Assembly (NCBI GenBank): GCA_934454585.1
Contig: CAKSFP010000001.1
Span: forward strand, 124,001 to 188,000
Source: an uncultured Clostridia bacterium
Lineage (GTDB): Bacteria; Bacillota; Clostridia; UMGS1810
Length of the DNA: 64,000 nucleotides
Direction: 5' to 3'
The position numbers were made by a program, and so were the translations under genes. Shown piece after piece: positions 8,987-17,499 of the stretch (within the stretch, counting starts at the first letter, position 1; every line of letters starts with the position of its first letter). The notes under the pieces are model-generated. The model saw only the letters and a program-made list of their open reading frames with translations. It ran no database searches and had not been told where the DNA came from.

Positions 8987-9010
8987 TGAAGTAACAATAA
9001 CATATACGGG
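8970..9010 (+). repeat. 14-bp inverted repeat over -10 and 5' UTR (possible operator)
   Basis: Arms CCTGTATATGTTAT (8970-8983) and ATAACATATACGGG (8997-9010) pair over 14 positions with one T/G wobble and a 13-nt spacer. The left arm covers the spacer end and the first half of the -10 box. The right arm runs into the ribosome-binding region (GGGAGGG, 9008-9014). It fits a repressor operator or an RNA stem hiding the ribosome-binding site. Confidence 0.55.
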
Positions 9011-9021
9011 AGGGAATTTTT

Positions 9022-10686
9022 ATGAAAAAACTTTTGTGCACACTCACTGCGATTGCCGTTACGGCAACAAGCGCTTTTGCATCGCCGATTGATGGAATTA
9101 AGTATATCGGCTTCAGTGACAATGCAGTGCAGTATAATGACACTTATGTGGCGGCTGACAGGGACACCGGCAGACTGATACCGCTCTCAGACCGGGACTA
9201 CAGCGGATATATGTATGCCTATGCACCCGGTTCCGACGCAATTGCCGCAGAGATGGTGACACCCGTCACATTCAGTGATGTGGAGGAATATGAGTTTGGC
9301 ATAAATGAGATGTCTGCAAGAGGAGTTATGACCGGCAACGGCGACGGAACATTCTCGCCCGACCGGGCGCTCACTCGCGCGGAGATGGCAGCAGTGTTTG
9401 CGCGGCTTTTCAGCGTGGAAAATACCGATGACAAATCCATATATGCCGATGTGGCGGACGACAGTTGGTACAAGGGCGTTGTAATGGCATTGCACAAGAT
9501 CGGAGTTTTTGTTGCGGATGAAAAATTCAATCCTGATGACAAGGTTACCCGTGAACAGTTTATGGCGATGACCTACAGAATGCTTACTTATATGAAATAT
9601 GAGTTCACAGATAACGCAAATGTTGACCCGGAGACTTTGTACAAGGATTTTGACAAGGTAACGGATTTTGCACGCGAGGCTTATATCAAACTGCGCAAAA
9701 GCGAATTTGTGCTGATTTATGATTACGAAAACACCGAAAATCTGCTTGATTCGTCATATGACACATACATGCTAAATCCGCAGAATACTGTAACGAGGCG
9801 CGAATGTGCGGATTTCATGTATTATTTCATTCGTGATTTTATAGAAGACAATGCGCCGGCTATAAAGAAAGCGGACGCCCCGAGCGAGGAGATACCTGTG
9901 CTGGACGGATCCACATCCACTTATGAGATAACATGGAATATATACAATGCATATTACTTAAATAGCCATAATCTTGACACTATGCCGAAGGTTCACTCTA
10001 AGACGGCTAATTCGTACAAACGATTGATTGACGGCGAGGTTGAGATGATATTTGTGCCCGATCCGAGCGAGGACATTACCAAGTACGCCGAGGAGAAAGG
10101 CGTAAAGCTGAAGTTTGTGCCGATTGCAAACGAGGCGCTTGTGTTCTTTACAGATAAGAACAACAAGGCAGATAATATAACCACAGATCAGGCGAGAGAC
10201 ATCTATGTGAACGATGCCATCAAGAACTGGAAAGAACTCGGCGGAGACGACAAGGAGCTTGTAGCGTATTGCAGAAATAACGACAGCGGCAGCCATGCAC
10301 AGATGGAGAAATTCATCTTAGACGGCAAGAGCATTAATGAGAATATCAGCAAAGAGAACATATCGTATGCCATGGCGAGCATTCTCACCGATGTAGACGA
10401 CTATAACTCGGAGCACACTGACAGCATAGCTATGGGCTACAGTCTGTATTATTATTTCAACATGGCGCAGATGCTTCTCGGGCCGACAAACCTTAAGATG
10501 ATGAGCGTGGACGGAATTGCACCGTCGGACGACACAATAGGCGAGGGCAAGTATCCTTACACAACCAATTATTATGCGGTTGTGAGAGATGAGGAGAACG
10601 AGAAGGTGGATAAATTTATCGACTTGATGAAGGGTGATTTCGGCAAGGAGATAATAAGCCAGAGCGGACTCGGAGTTATGAAATAA
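9022..10686 (+). CDS. SLH-domain protein with phosphate-binding-like (PstS-type) domain
   Basis: Predicted surface protein. A signal peptide ends near residue 21 (VTATSAFA). Two clear SLH repeats follow (about 80-133, with GVMTGNGDGTFSPDRALTR; about 137-190, with FNPDDKVTREQFMAM) and a degenerate third at about 205-277. SLH repeats usually bind pyruvylated wall polymer. Residues about 290-554 resemble the periplasmic-binding-protein-like domain of PstS proteins: an N-terminal YNAYYLNS, repeated ligand-loop-like segments and the C-terminal YYAVVRDEENEKVDKFIDLM. No pst transporter genes are adjacent, so it may be a ligand scavenger or sensor rather than a transport component. Ligand not determined. 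Single-gene unit with its own promoter and terminator. Confidence 0.8.
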   Translation: MKKLLCTLTAIAVTATSAFASPIDGIKYIGFSDNAVQYNDTYVAADRDTGRLIPLSDRDYSGYMYAYAPGSDAIAAEMVTPVTFSDVEEYEFGINEMSARGVMTGNGDGTFSPDRALTRAEMAAVFARLFSVENTDDKSIYADVADDSWYKGVVMALHKIGVFVADEKFNPDDKVTREQFMAMTYRMLTYMKYEFTDNANVDPETLYKDFDKVTDFAREAYIKLRKSEFVLIYDYENTENLLDSSYDTYMLNPQNTVTRRECADFMYYFIRDFIEDNAPAIKKADAPSEEIPVLDGSTSTYEITWNIYNAYYLNSHNLDTMPKVHSKTANSYKRLIDGEVEMIFVPDPSEDITKYAEEKGVKLKFVPIANEALVFFTDKNNKADNITTDQARDIYVNDAIKNWKELGGDDKELVAYCRNNDSGSHAQMEKFILDGKSINENISKENISYAMASILTDVDDYNSEHTDSIAMGYSLYYYFNMAQMLLGPTNLKMMSVDGIAPSDDTIGEGKYPYTTNYYAVVRDEENEKVDKFIDLMKGDFGKEIISQSGLGVMK

Positions 10687-10702
10687 TTTAATGTTTGCAC
10701 TT

Positions 10703-10743
10703 AAAAACAAGGACTGTTGCGGCGGCAACGGTCCTCGTTTTTT
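10703..10743 (+). terminator. Rho-independent terminator after the SLH gene
   Basis: A long stem of about 17 bp with wobbles (AAAACAAGGACTGTTGC with GCAACGGTCCTCGTTTT) and a short GGCG-type loop is followed by six Ts. Confidence 0.85.
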
Positions 10744-10788
10744 GATATGCAAAAATCCAAGACTTATATATTTTTGAGAAAATAGAAT

Positions 10789-10932
10789 ATGAGCTTGCAA
10801 TTCAGAGACATTGAAAAAGCAAAAATTAAATGTGCCAAAAAGCTGTTTAATGAGATATCAACCGATGATGTGCGATACGGTCAAGTTGACGGCTATCAGG
10901 CTTTGCTGAATATCATGAACGGAATAAAATAA
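10789..10932 (+). CDS. Possible 47-residue open reading frame
   Basis: A short frame starting MSLQFRDIEKAKIKCAKKLF and ending YQALLNIMNGIK. It is lysine-rich with amphipathic helical character. There is no clear ribosome-binding site (only GAG 10 nt upstream) and no recognisable family. It might be a gene remnant or a small protein; the region between the SLH terminator and the next promoter otherwise holds nothing visible. Confidence 0.2.
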   Translation: MSLQFRDIEKAKIKCAKKLFNEISTDDVRYGQVDGYQALLNIMNGIK

Positions 10933-10960
10933 TATTGTCCGTTTTATTGTACACACAATT

Positions 10961-10969
10961 TGATATAAT
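10961..10969 (+). promoter_or_regulatory. Extended -10 promoter upstream of 11011
   Basis: TGA followed directly by TATAAT (10964-10969). The -35 position (about 10941-10946) is poor. It would drive the 142-residue gene at 11011. Confidence 0.55.
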
Positions 10970-11010
10970 GATTACAGTAAATAAAATATTCAGGTTGAGG
11001 TGTATTGATA

Positions 11011-11439
11011 ATGAAAAAGTTTCCTATCGGTTTTACGGCATTGGAAGAAAGCGATGAACACAACGAGGTGATTAACGAAAACACGGCGGCGTGCGAAACT
11101 GCGCCACGAAAGTCTGTAGCGAGGATATATTTCCCCGAGCGCGGCATGACTTTATCGTATTACAATGATTTGTTTGACTTGCATAAGGGTGATATTGTTT
11201 ATGTAGACGGCAAGCTTGAGGGCCTGCGGGGCAGAGTGGTTGATGTGACATACACATTTAAGATCAAACTCTCGGACTACAAAAGGGTAATTGCGGTTGT
11301 GGACACGAATGTGAATGGCGAGTTTTTCTTCGCAGGGTCGCACATACTGTCGTTTGACCGCGGTACAATTCCTTTTGGCAAAGTCAATACTTGGTTCAAT
11401 GCGCCGACGGCTGATGAGGAATATGCCGTCCGGCATTGA
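11011..11439 (+). CDS. Uncharacterised 142-residue protein, PriA 3'BD-like fold suspected
   Basis: No family was recognised with certainty. Residues about 30-90 (ARIYFPERGMTLSYYN, then KGDIVYVDGKLEGLRGRVVD) resemble in layout the N-terminal 3'-DNA-binding domain of PriA: a beta strand, a Y-x-x-L segment, 'G-D-x-V-x-V' and 'G-x-V'. This is a resemblance by eye only. There is no signal peptide or membrane segment, so it is cytoplasmic. A TTG six bases upstream is in frame, but GAGGTG (10997-11002) lies 8 nt before the ATG at 11011. It is a single gene just upstream of two tRNAs. Confidence 0.6.
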   Translation: MKKFPIGFTALEESDEHNEVINENTAACETAPRKSVARIYFPERGMTLSYYNDLFDLHKGDIVYVDGKLEGLRGRVVDVTYTFKIKLSDYKRVIAVVDTNVNGEFFFAGSHILSFDRGTIPFGKVNTWFNAPTADEEYAVRH

Positions 11440-11542
11440 AAATTGGACAGAAAAGTTGAAAAAACATAAAAAAGTTTTGATTTTGGTATTGACAAAACCG
11501 CAAAAATGAGGTATTATATAGAAGTTGAGTTCAGTGATGTCT

Positions 11543-11619
11543 GTCTCCGTAGCTCAGCAGGATAGAGCGTTCGCCTCCTAAGCGAAAGGCCGCGCGTTCG
11601 AATCGCGCCGGGGACGCCA
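11543..11619 (+). tRNA. tRNA-Arg (anticodon CCT)
   Basis: Acceptor arms GTCTCCG and CGGGGAC pair over seven positions with one wobble. The anticodon loop CTCCTAA gives CCT, reading AGG. GTTCGAATC forms the T loop, and CCA is encoded at 11617-11619. The total of 77 nt is a full-length class I tRNA. Confidence 0.96.
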
Positions 11620-11655
11620 AAGTCCTGTCTCGGTGTTCAAAAATTTAATATGTTT

Positions 11656-11731
11656 CGGGGTGTGGCGCAGTTGGTAGCGCACTAGACTGGGGGTCTAGGG
11701 GCCGCAAGTTCAAGTCTTGTCACTCCGACCA
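11656..11731 (+). tRNA. tRNA-Pro (anticodon GGG)
   Basis: Acceptor arms CGGGGTG and CACTCCG pair; the anticodon stem CTAGA/TCTAG encloses CTGGGGG, anticodon GGG (reads CCC/CCU). GTTCAAGTC is the T loop and ACCA ends the gene, with CCA encoded at 11729-11731. It is 36 nt after tRNA-Arg, so the two are probably co-transcribed. Confidence 0.96.
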
Positions 11732-11734
11732 TAG

Positions 11735-11783
11735 CGAGTGTTCTTACAGAACTTGAAATGTTTTGTATGACACTCGTTTTTTA
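11735..11783 (+). terminator. Terminator of the tRNA pair
   Basis: Outer stem CGAGTGT (11735-11741) with ACACTCG (11770-11776), an inner stem TACAGAAC/GTTTTGTA, then seven Ts. Confidence 0.85.
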
Positions 11784-11998
11784 TCTTTAATCAGTATACG
11801 GATAGCCTTTGCAGTTCCATGTCCATACTGATTATTTTTTATTGTTCTTTTTGCAACATTCTTCAGGTTATTTTGTGCTATAAGTATGCTGTCTAAAGCA
11901 TATATCATTCTACATTCTGAATGTGCACCGTACCATTTCAGATTTGACTTCAATATTTAGGTCAAATACACTTCTGAATAATTGCGGCTGCGAGGTTT
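11784..11998. other. Gene-free stretch, nothing supported
   Basis: About 215 bp between the tRNA terminator and the next regulatory module. The only sizeable frame is a 69-codon minus-strand one (11744-11953) that I do not accept as a gene. Confidence 0.5.
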
Positions 11999-12046
11999 GG
12001 GGGAGTAAATATCCCCCTTTTCATAACTATCCGTCAATGATATAAT
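11999..12046 (+). promoter_or_regulatory. Palindromic module plus promoter for the glycan operon
   Basis: GGGGGA (11999-12004), a 7-nt centre and TCCCCC (12012-12017) run straight into a -35-like TTTTCA (12018-12023). A 17-bp spacer follows and then an extended -10, TGA-TATAAT (box 12041-12046). The 24 bases 11999-12022 recur at 34971-34994 with only two differences. No gene upstream needs a terminator here, so an operator is more likely than a terminator. Confidence 0.6.
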
Positions 12047-12078
12047 GAAACCATAACAAATGATTGGGGGAGTGCAGC

Positions 12079-14283
12079 TTGAAAAAAATTTTCTGTTTGA
12101 TTCTGAGCATGATTGTGCTTACTGTGTGTGCATCGGCAGCTCAGATTACAGGCTATGATGAAAACAACCGAATTACGGTGAAAGGAACAACGGAAGCAAA
12201 CAGCGCCGTCACCATGCTTGTGCGCAGGGCGGGTTTGCAGGCAAGCGAGAAAACCGTTGTCGCCGTTGCGCAGACTGAGGCAGATGAAAACGGTGCATAC
12301 GAATTCGAATTTTCGCTTGGGGAAGATATGAAAATTGAGGATTGCGTCATCACCATGAAAAGCGGTAATGAGGATATATCGGACGGTATAAGTTATGTTT
12401 TTGCAAAAAGAAACGGTGACATTGAAAACATTGCCTTTACACAGAGTGATGACGCTGTTGAACTTAGCGCATCGGTGAGTGATCCTTTCTGCGTTGCCGC
12501 TTTTTACGACATCGGCGGCAAGCTGATTTCTCTCGAACTTATTGAAAATTCCACCGAGCATCTTTCTTATCCGAACGGCACGGCGGCGTTTTGCATTTTT
12601 GCATGGAAAAACGGCTCGCTAAAGCCCGTTGTGCAAAATCGCAAATTTGATGTTGGCAGAATTTCGCAGTGTGAGGTGCTTTTTCCGGGTTTCACGAACA
12701 AGGCGCTGACGCTGAGCTATGATGACGGTGCCGCATCCGACAAAGAACTTATACGGATATTCAATGAATACGGATTAAAAGGGACTTTTAATATTTACAA
12801 TACGGTTGCCGATTCCTCGGTTTATGACGGGCATGAGGTTGCGAGCCACTCTAAAGGGCATCTCAATATGACTGAGTCCGGCGGAGCGACGACAGATGAG
12901 TGTGTGGCAGCCATAAGAGGCGGCAAAGATCTGGTTGACGGAATATTCGGCAGCGGCAGCTGCAAGGGTTTTGCATGGCCGTACAGACCGCCGGTTGAAC
13001 GGGATGATTATGAGCAATTGCTTACTGCGGTGAAAGATACTTATTCCTATGCAAGAAATGTGTCGTCAAGCGGCAGTTTTGATTTGCCGACGGACTGGTA
13101 CAACTGGTCACCGACCTGCAAGCATGACAAAATGTTTGAGTATCTGTCAGCGTTCATCGGTGATGATTCACCCGGACTCAAGCTTTTTTCGATGTGGGGA
13201 CATTCATTTGAATTTAATGCGCCTATCGGCAGTGAATGGACTCAGATCGACGGCGGCTGGAACGCGATAAAAGACTTTGCGGCAGAAATCGCAAAGCACA
13301 ACATATGGAAAGCGACCAATATACAAATCTACGATTACACCGAGGCGTCAAGGCGGCTTGAAATAAACGACAGATATGTGTACAATCCGAGTGCGATTGA
13401 TTTGTATGTAAAAGTGAACGGTGTGCAGCGCATCGTTAAGTCCGGCGAGAAGATCACTGCGGCGGTTTATTCCGAGGACAGTGCGGATTATGAAATTTTG
13501 TACCCGGGATTTATAAAAAAAGCTCTTGTCATGAGCTATGACGACGGCAACACATCGGATGAAAGACTTGTGAAGATTTTCAACGATAACGGAATCAAGG
13601 GAACATTCAATGTCTACAAGTCGGCGAGTGAGTATAAAACTCGTTACGCCGGTCATGAAATTCAGGCACACTCGTCAATGTATATGGGAATTAACGAAAA
13701 AACTGCAGCAGCGCTGTCGCAGTCGGTCGCAAGTTCTGAAGACTGCATTGCGGAGATAGCCGCAGCCAAAGTGAGGGTGGAATCTCTCGGATGCGATTGC
13801 ACAGGTTTTGTGTGGCCGTACGGCGTACCGGACGAACCGAGAAAATCGGAGCTTATGCCGTCAATAAAAGACAATTACAAGTGGGCGCGTCCGGTCAGTA
13901 CCACCGGAAAGTTCGACATCCCCAAGGACTGGTACAACTGGGAGGCGACTTGTACTCAGAATATGCTTGCTGCCGACAGTGAGAACAAATTGATAAACGA
14001 TTTTCTGTCAAGCAGTGATTCGCTTAAACTTATGTATGTCTGGGGACATTCATATGAATTTGACTCCGAAAAAAATGCGGTTACCTGGGAGTACATAGAG
14101 AGCTTTTGCAAAAAACTCGGTGCGCGCAGTGATGTATGGAAATCCGGTGCCGGTCAGTTTTATGATTATGTGACCGCTGCACGGCAGATTTATTGTGAGG
14201 ACGGTGTGCTTCATAATCCGACAAATACGGATGTTTATGTAAAATTCGGCGGCAAAAATATTATCGTTAAAAAAGGTGAATAA
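12079..14283 (+). CDS. Secreted protein with two NodB polysaccharide-deacetylase domains
   Basis: Predicted exported deacetylase acting on N- or O-acetylated glycans. The signal peptide is MKKIFCLILSMIVLTVCASA (TTG start; GGGGGAG lies 6 nt upstream). After a beta-rich N-terminal region, domain 1 (about 205-430) has the metal/catalytic SYDDG (D215, D216), HSKGH (H257, H261) and the FAWPY motif. Domain 2 (about 478-720) repeats the plan with SYDDG (D488, D489), but its metal motif reads HSSMY (H531, Y535): the second histidine is lost, so it is probably impaired or purely binding. Each domain ends in a DxYVKxxG-like strand. It is the first gene of a run reaching at least 17478, with the ABC importer 12 nt downstream. 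Confidence 0.85.
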   Translation: MKKIFCLILSMIVLTVCASAAQITGYDENNRITVKGTTEANSAVTMLVRRAGLQASEKTVVAVAQTEADENGAYEFEFSLGEDMKIEDCVITMKSGNEDISDGISYVFAKRNGDIENIAFTQSDDAVELSASVSDPFCVAAFYDIGGKLISLELIENSTEHLSYPNGTAAFCIFAWKNGSLKPVVQNRKFDVGRISQCEVLFPGFTNKALTLSYDDGAASDKELIRIFNEYGLKGTFNIYNTVADSSVYDGHEVASHSKGHLNMTESGGATTDECVAAIRGGKDLVDGIFGSGSCKGFAWPYRPPVERDDYEQLLTAVKDTYSYARNVSSSGSFDLPTDWYNWSPTCKHDKMFEYLSAFIGDDSPGLKLFSMWGHSFEFNAPIGSEWTQIDGGWNAIKDFAAEIAKHNIWKATNIQIYDYTEASRRLEINDRYVYNPSAIDLYVKVNGVQRIVKSGEKITAAVYSEDSADYEILYPGFIKKALVMSYDDGNTSDERLVKIFNDNGIKGTFNVYKSASEYKTRYAGHEIQAHSSMYMGINEKTAAALSQSVASSEDCIAEIAAAKVRVESLGCDCTGFVWPYGVPDEPRKSELMPSIKDNYKWARPVSTTGKFDIPKDWYNWEATCTQNMLAADSENKLINDFLSSSDSLKLMYVWGHSYEFDSEKNAVTWEYIESFCKKLGARSDVWKSGAGQFYDYVTAARQIYCEDGVLHNPTNTDVYVKFGGKNIIVKKGE

Positions 14284-14295
14284 AGGAGAATTGAT

Positions 14296-15669
14296 ATGAA
14301 AGCAAAAAAATTGTTATCTGTCGCACTGGCGGCAACGCTGGTAATCGGAGTGTGCAGCGGTTGTTCCGAGAAAACAGGAGGAGATTCTGATGTGACCACG
14401 GTCACCATGTGGACGGCTGATTCGCACAGCAAGCGTGTTATGGAAGGTCTGGTGAATGATTTTAACCAAACGGTCGGAAAAGAGCAGGGCATAAGATTTG
14501 AATATATCATAAAGGAAAACGATTTGGCAAAACAGGTCGAGGTGGCACTCTCCACGGGTCAGGCTCCCGATTTGTTCGGAGTGGCGCTTGACAAAGGCGT
14601 GCAAAATGATTACATAGCCGCACTGGATGATTTGCCCGGAGGAAAGGAACTTATAGCTAAATATGACGGAAGACTTTCGCCGAACTGGCACACATACAAC
14701 GGCAAAACATACCGTCTGCCGACTACGGTTACAACAATGGGACTGATATACAACAAGGATATGTTCAAGAAGGCAGGCATAGTGGACGAAAACGGTGAGG
14801 CAAAACCGCCGGAGACTGTGGATGAACTTGTCGCAGACGCAAAGAAACTCACAAACGAGGGTAGCCGCGAGTATGGCATAGTATTGCCAATGAAGTGGTC
14901 GGCATGGTTTGATTATGATGTGGTTAGATTTGTGACATCGTCTGTCGGTTACTCCGGCTACAATCCGGTGGATGGTAGTTTTGATTATTCCGGCTACAAG
15001 CCGTTGCTTGAGGCTCTGATGCAGATAAAGGCGGACGAATCGTATTATCCCGGCGCAGAGGGACTTGATAATGACCCGGCGAGAGCGAGATTTGCCGAAG
15101 GCAATATAGGCATGAAGGTCGGCTATTCATGGGATGTCGGCGTGCTTAATGATCAATTTCCGGCAAAATGCGATTGGGGAGTTGCACCGATACCGACATA
15201 TTCAAAAGATGTGAAGTATATGCAGCCGACTCAGCCGAGCTGGTCTCCGTGTATAAATAAAAAATCTGCGGAAACCAAAGATGCGGAAAAAATCATGACG
15301 GTGTACAAATGGCTCGTAAGTGACGAACATGCAGTGGATATGTACAAAGCCGGAGTGTCCATTCCTTATGACTATGAGATAATAAAGGGAATTGAACCGG
15401 GTGACGACGCAAAAAAAGGCTGGAAAGAATTCGGGGATTTGCTTGCAATTTCCACAGATCTTATCCAGGTGCCGAGTGTAGATACCGACGGACAGTCCGA
15501 CATTAAGACAAACTTTATCAACAAAGTGTGGACGGGAGAAATGAGCATTGATGACGCAATATCCGAAGCAAACAAGGTGTACAACGAGGGACTCAAAAAA
15601 TATGCGTCACTCCATCCTGATTACGATATGTCACTGTTTATAAAAGACAGTTTTAATCCGAAAAGATAG
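14296..15669 (+). CDS. Sugar ABC transporter substrate-binding lipoprotein (family 1)
   Basis: Extracellular solute-binding protein feeding the two permeases that follow. The signal sequence ends in a lipobox (VCSGC, Cys near residue 18), so it should be lipid-anchored outside the membrane. WTADSHSKRVMEGLVNDFN near residue 36, the APDLFGVALD segment and LIYNKDMFKKAGIVD near residue 152 are typical of oligosaccharide-binding family 1 proteins. It is 457 residues, the normal size. The ligand cannot be read from sequence; the neighbouring deacetylase and glycosidases suggest an oligosaccharide. Confidence 0.9.
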   Translation: MKAKKLLSVALAATLVIGVCSGCSEKTGGDSDVTTVTMWTADSHSKRVMEGLVNDFNQTVGKEQGIRFEYIIKENDLAKQVEVALSTGQAPDLFGVALDKGVQNDYIAALDDLPGGKELIAKYDGRLSPNWHTYNGKTYRLPTTVTTMGLIYNKDMFKKAGIVDENGEAKPPETVDELVADAKKLTNEGSREYGIVLPMKWSAWFDYDVVRFVTSSVGYSGYNPVDGSFDYSGYKPLLEALMQIKADESYYPGAEGLDNDPARARFAEGNIGMKVGYSWDVGVLNDQFPAKCDWGVAPIPTYSKDVKYMQPTQPSWSPCINKKSAETKDAEKIMTVYKWLVSDEHAVDMYKAGVSIPYDYEIIKGIEPGDDAKKGWKEFGDLLAISTDLIQVPSVDTDGQSDIKTNFINKVWTGEMSIDDAISEANKVYNEGLKKYASLHPDYDMSLFIKDSFNPKR

Positions 15670-15684
15670 AAAGGCTGATTTATT

Positions 15685-16605
15685 TTGAAAAAACAAAACA
15701 TAGTTCAATCAAGGAAAAGACAAAGAGCGCGCACGGCATATCTTATGCTGTCGCCGCAGATTATAGGATTTTTCGTTTTTTCACTTTACCCAATACTTTG
15801 GGCGGTGCACAAGGGATTCTTCTATTATGACAGAATCCCTCAGAACACCCGCTTTGTCGGGCTTGCAAATTTCATCAGAGTGCTGACCGAGGATACAAGC
15901 TACTGGCACACCTGGCTGACAACGCTTAAGTTCGCTGTATATAAAATGCCGATTGAGCTTATACTTGCACTGGTACTGGCGGTGTTCCTTTCAAAAAACA
16001 TCAAGGGAAAAGGCATATTCCGAGCGGTTTACTATCTGCCGCACATAATAAGTGTTGCCATAGTCGGACTCATCTTTTCGAGCCTTTTCGATTATTTTGG
16101 CTTTATTAATGCATGGCTCATAAAACTTGGAATTATCACTAAGGAGATATCGTGGTTTTCACAGCCGTTTTCATCGCTCAGTGTGCTTGTCATTGCCGGT
16201 GTGTGGTCCACATTCGGCATAAATGTACTGTACTTCATAGCGGCACTGTCAAATGTGCCGGATGAGCTGTACGAGGCAGCAGAGATAGACGGTGCCGGCG
16301 CTCTGCGCAAATTTTTCAGCATTACTTTGCCTATGATTGCGCCGGTGCTGCAGATTATATTACTTTTGTCAATCAACGGTACTTTGCAGACAAATGAAAT
16401 TGTGCTTACGCTGACAGGAGGCGCTCCTGCCGGTTCCACCTACACGGTGATGAGCTACCAGGTGAGCCAGTTTGTGCCCGGTTTTGCCACAGGCACGGTG
16501 AACATAGGCTACGGCTGCGCGATGTCGGTTATCACTTCAATCATCATGGGTACAATAGCCGTGTTCTACAGTAAATTCAGCAACAAGCTGCAAAATTTGT
16601 ATTAA
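15685..16605 (+). CDS. ABC sugar permease, MalF/UgpA type
   Basis: Inner-membrane permease. Six hydrophobic segments are visible, the first at AYLMLSPQIIGFFVFSLYP. The cytoplasmic EAA loop reads ELYEAAEIDGAGALRKFFSI near residue 195, the site that contacts the ATPase. It is 306 residues, as expected. The start is TTG at 15685, with AAAGG about 11 nt upstream. It pairs with the next permease; no ATP-binding subunit is encoded nearby, which is common in Firmicutes that share one MsmK-like ATPase. Confidence 0.93.
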   Translation: MKKQNIVQSRKRQRARTAYLMLSPQIIGFFVFSLYPILWAVHKGFFYYDRIPQNTRFVGLANFIRVLTEDTSYWHTWLTTLKFAVYKMPIELILALVLAVFLSKNIKGKGIFRAVYYLPHIISVAIVGLIFSSLFDYFGFINAWLIKLGIITKEISWFSQPFSSLSVLVIAGVWSTFGINVLYFIAALSNVPDELYEAAEIDGAGALRKFFSITLPMIAPVLQIILLLSINGTLQTNEIVLTLTGGAPAGSTYTVMSYQVSQFVPGFATGTVNIGYGCAMSVITSIIMGTIAVFYSKFSNKLQNLY

Positions 16606-16617
16606 GGAGGGGAGATA

Positions 16618-17478
16618 ATGAAAAGTTCAAAAACAAGCAGAATAATTTCCGGAACCGTTATGTACATAATCCTTGTAACGGTGGCACTTATCTCTCTGTT
16701 TCCGATAATATATGTCATCGCAGCATCGTTTAAGACCAATGCGGAGATAATGGCTCACCCCGAGGCATTGTTCCCCATTCAGCCGACTATCGATAACTAC
16801 AAAACCGCTCTCGGTTCGGGCGACTTCAATATACCGAGAATGTTCCTCAACAGTACATATTACACTGTGGTGTGCGTCACAGTGGTGATACTTCTCGCGT
16901 CTATGGGCGGATATGTGTTTGAACGCGGCGAATTTCGCGGCAAAAAGACACTTTTTATAATGTTTTCGGCGCTGATGTTTATAAACATCGGTTCGATAAC
17001 AATTTATCCGCTGTTTGATGTGCTCAATATCATTCATTTGTCATCGTCGCTGAACGGACTTGTGGTTATGAAGATTTTCGGCATAAATATCATTCAGATA
17101 TATCTTGTAAAAGGTTTTGTTTCGTCTATTCCAAAGGCTCTTGACGAATCTGCCGAAATAGACGGTTGCGGCTTTTTTCAGACCTTTTTATATATCATTT
17201 TCCCTATGCTCAAGCCGATTATTGCCACGATTGGCATACTGGCTTTTCAGGGGTCGTGGAATGAATATCTTATGCCAACACTTTTTACGCTGACCAGACC
17301 GGAGCAACGCACTCTTATTGTGGGAGTGCTGGCACTTAAGACCTCGGGTGAATCGGCATCAAGCTGGAATCTTATGCTTGCCGGCACCACGGTAGCACTT
17401 ATACCTGTGCTTATTGCATATTCGTTTGGAAACAAATACTTTGTAAAGGGCATCGCCAGCGGTGCGGTGAAGGGATAA
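16618..17478 (+). CDS. ABC sugar permease, MalG/UgpE type
   Basis: Second permease of the importer. It has six hydrophobic segments and an EAA loop DESAEIDGCGFFQTFLYIIF near residue 178. It ends with the typical YFVKGIASGAVKG tail of carbohydrate permeases. It is 286 residues, starting 12 nt after the first permease behind AAGGAGGGGAG. It completes the solute-binding protein-permease-permease set. Confidence 0.94.
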   Translation: MKSSKTSRIISGTVMYIILVTVALISLFPIIYVIAASFKTNAEIMAHPEALFPIQPTIDNYKTALGSGDFNIPRMFLNSTYYTVVCVTVVILLASMGGYVFERGEFRGKKTLFIMFSALMFINIGSITIYPLFDVLNIIHLSSSLNGLVVMKIFGINIIQIYLVKGFVSSIPKALDESAEIDGCGFFQTFLYIIFPMLKPIIATIGILAFQGSWNEYLMPTLFTLTRPEQRTLIVGVLALKTSGESASSWNLMLAGTTVALIPVLIAYSFGNKYFVKGIASGAVKG

Positions 17479-17499
17479 TCTCAGGAAAGGATGTAGACG

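Noticed and set aside
11744..11953. A 69-codon minus-strand frame with NNQYGHGTAKAIRIL, faintly like the C-terminus of UDP-GlcNAc 2-epimerases (NPYGDG...).
   Set aside because: The match covers about 15 residues, the rest does not align, there is no ribosome-binding site, and its 3' end overlaps the tRNA terminator.
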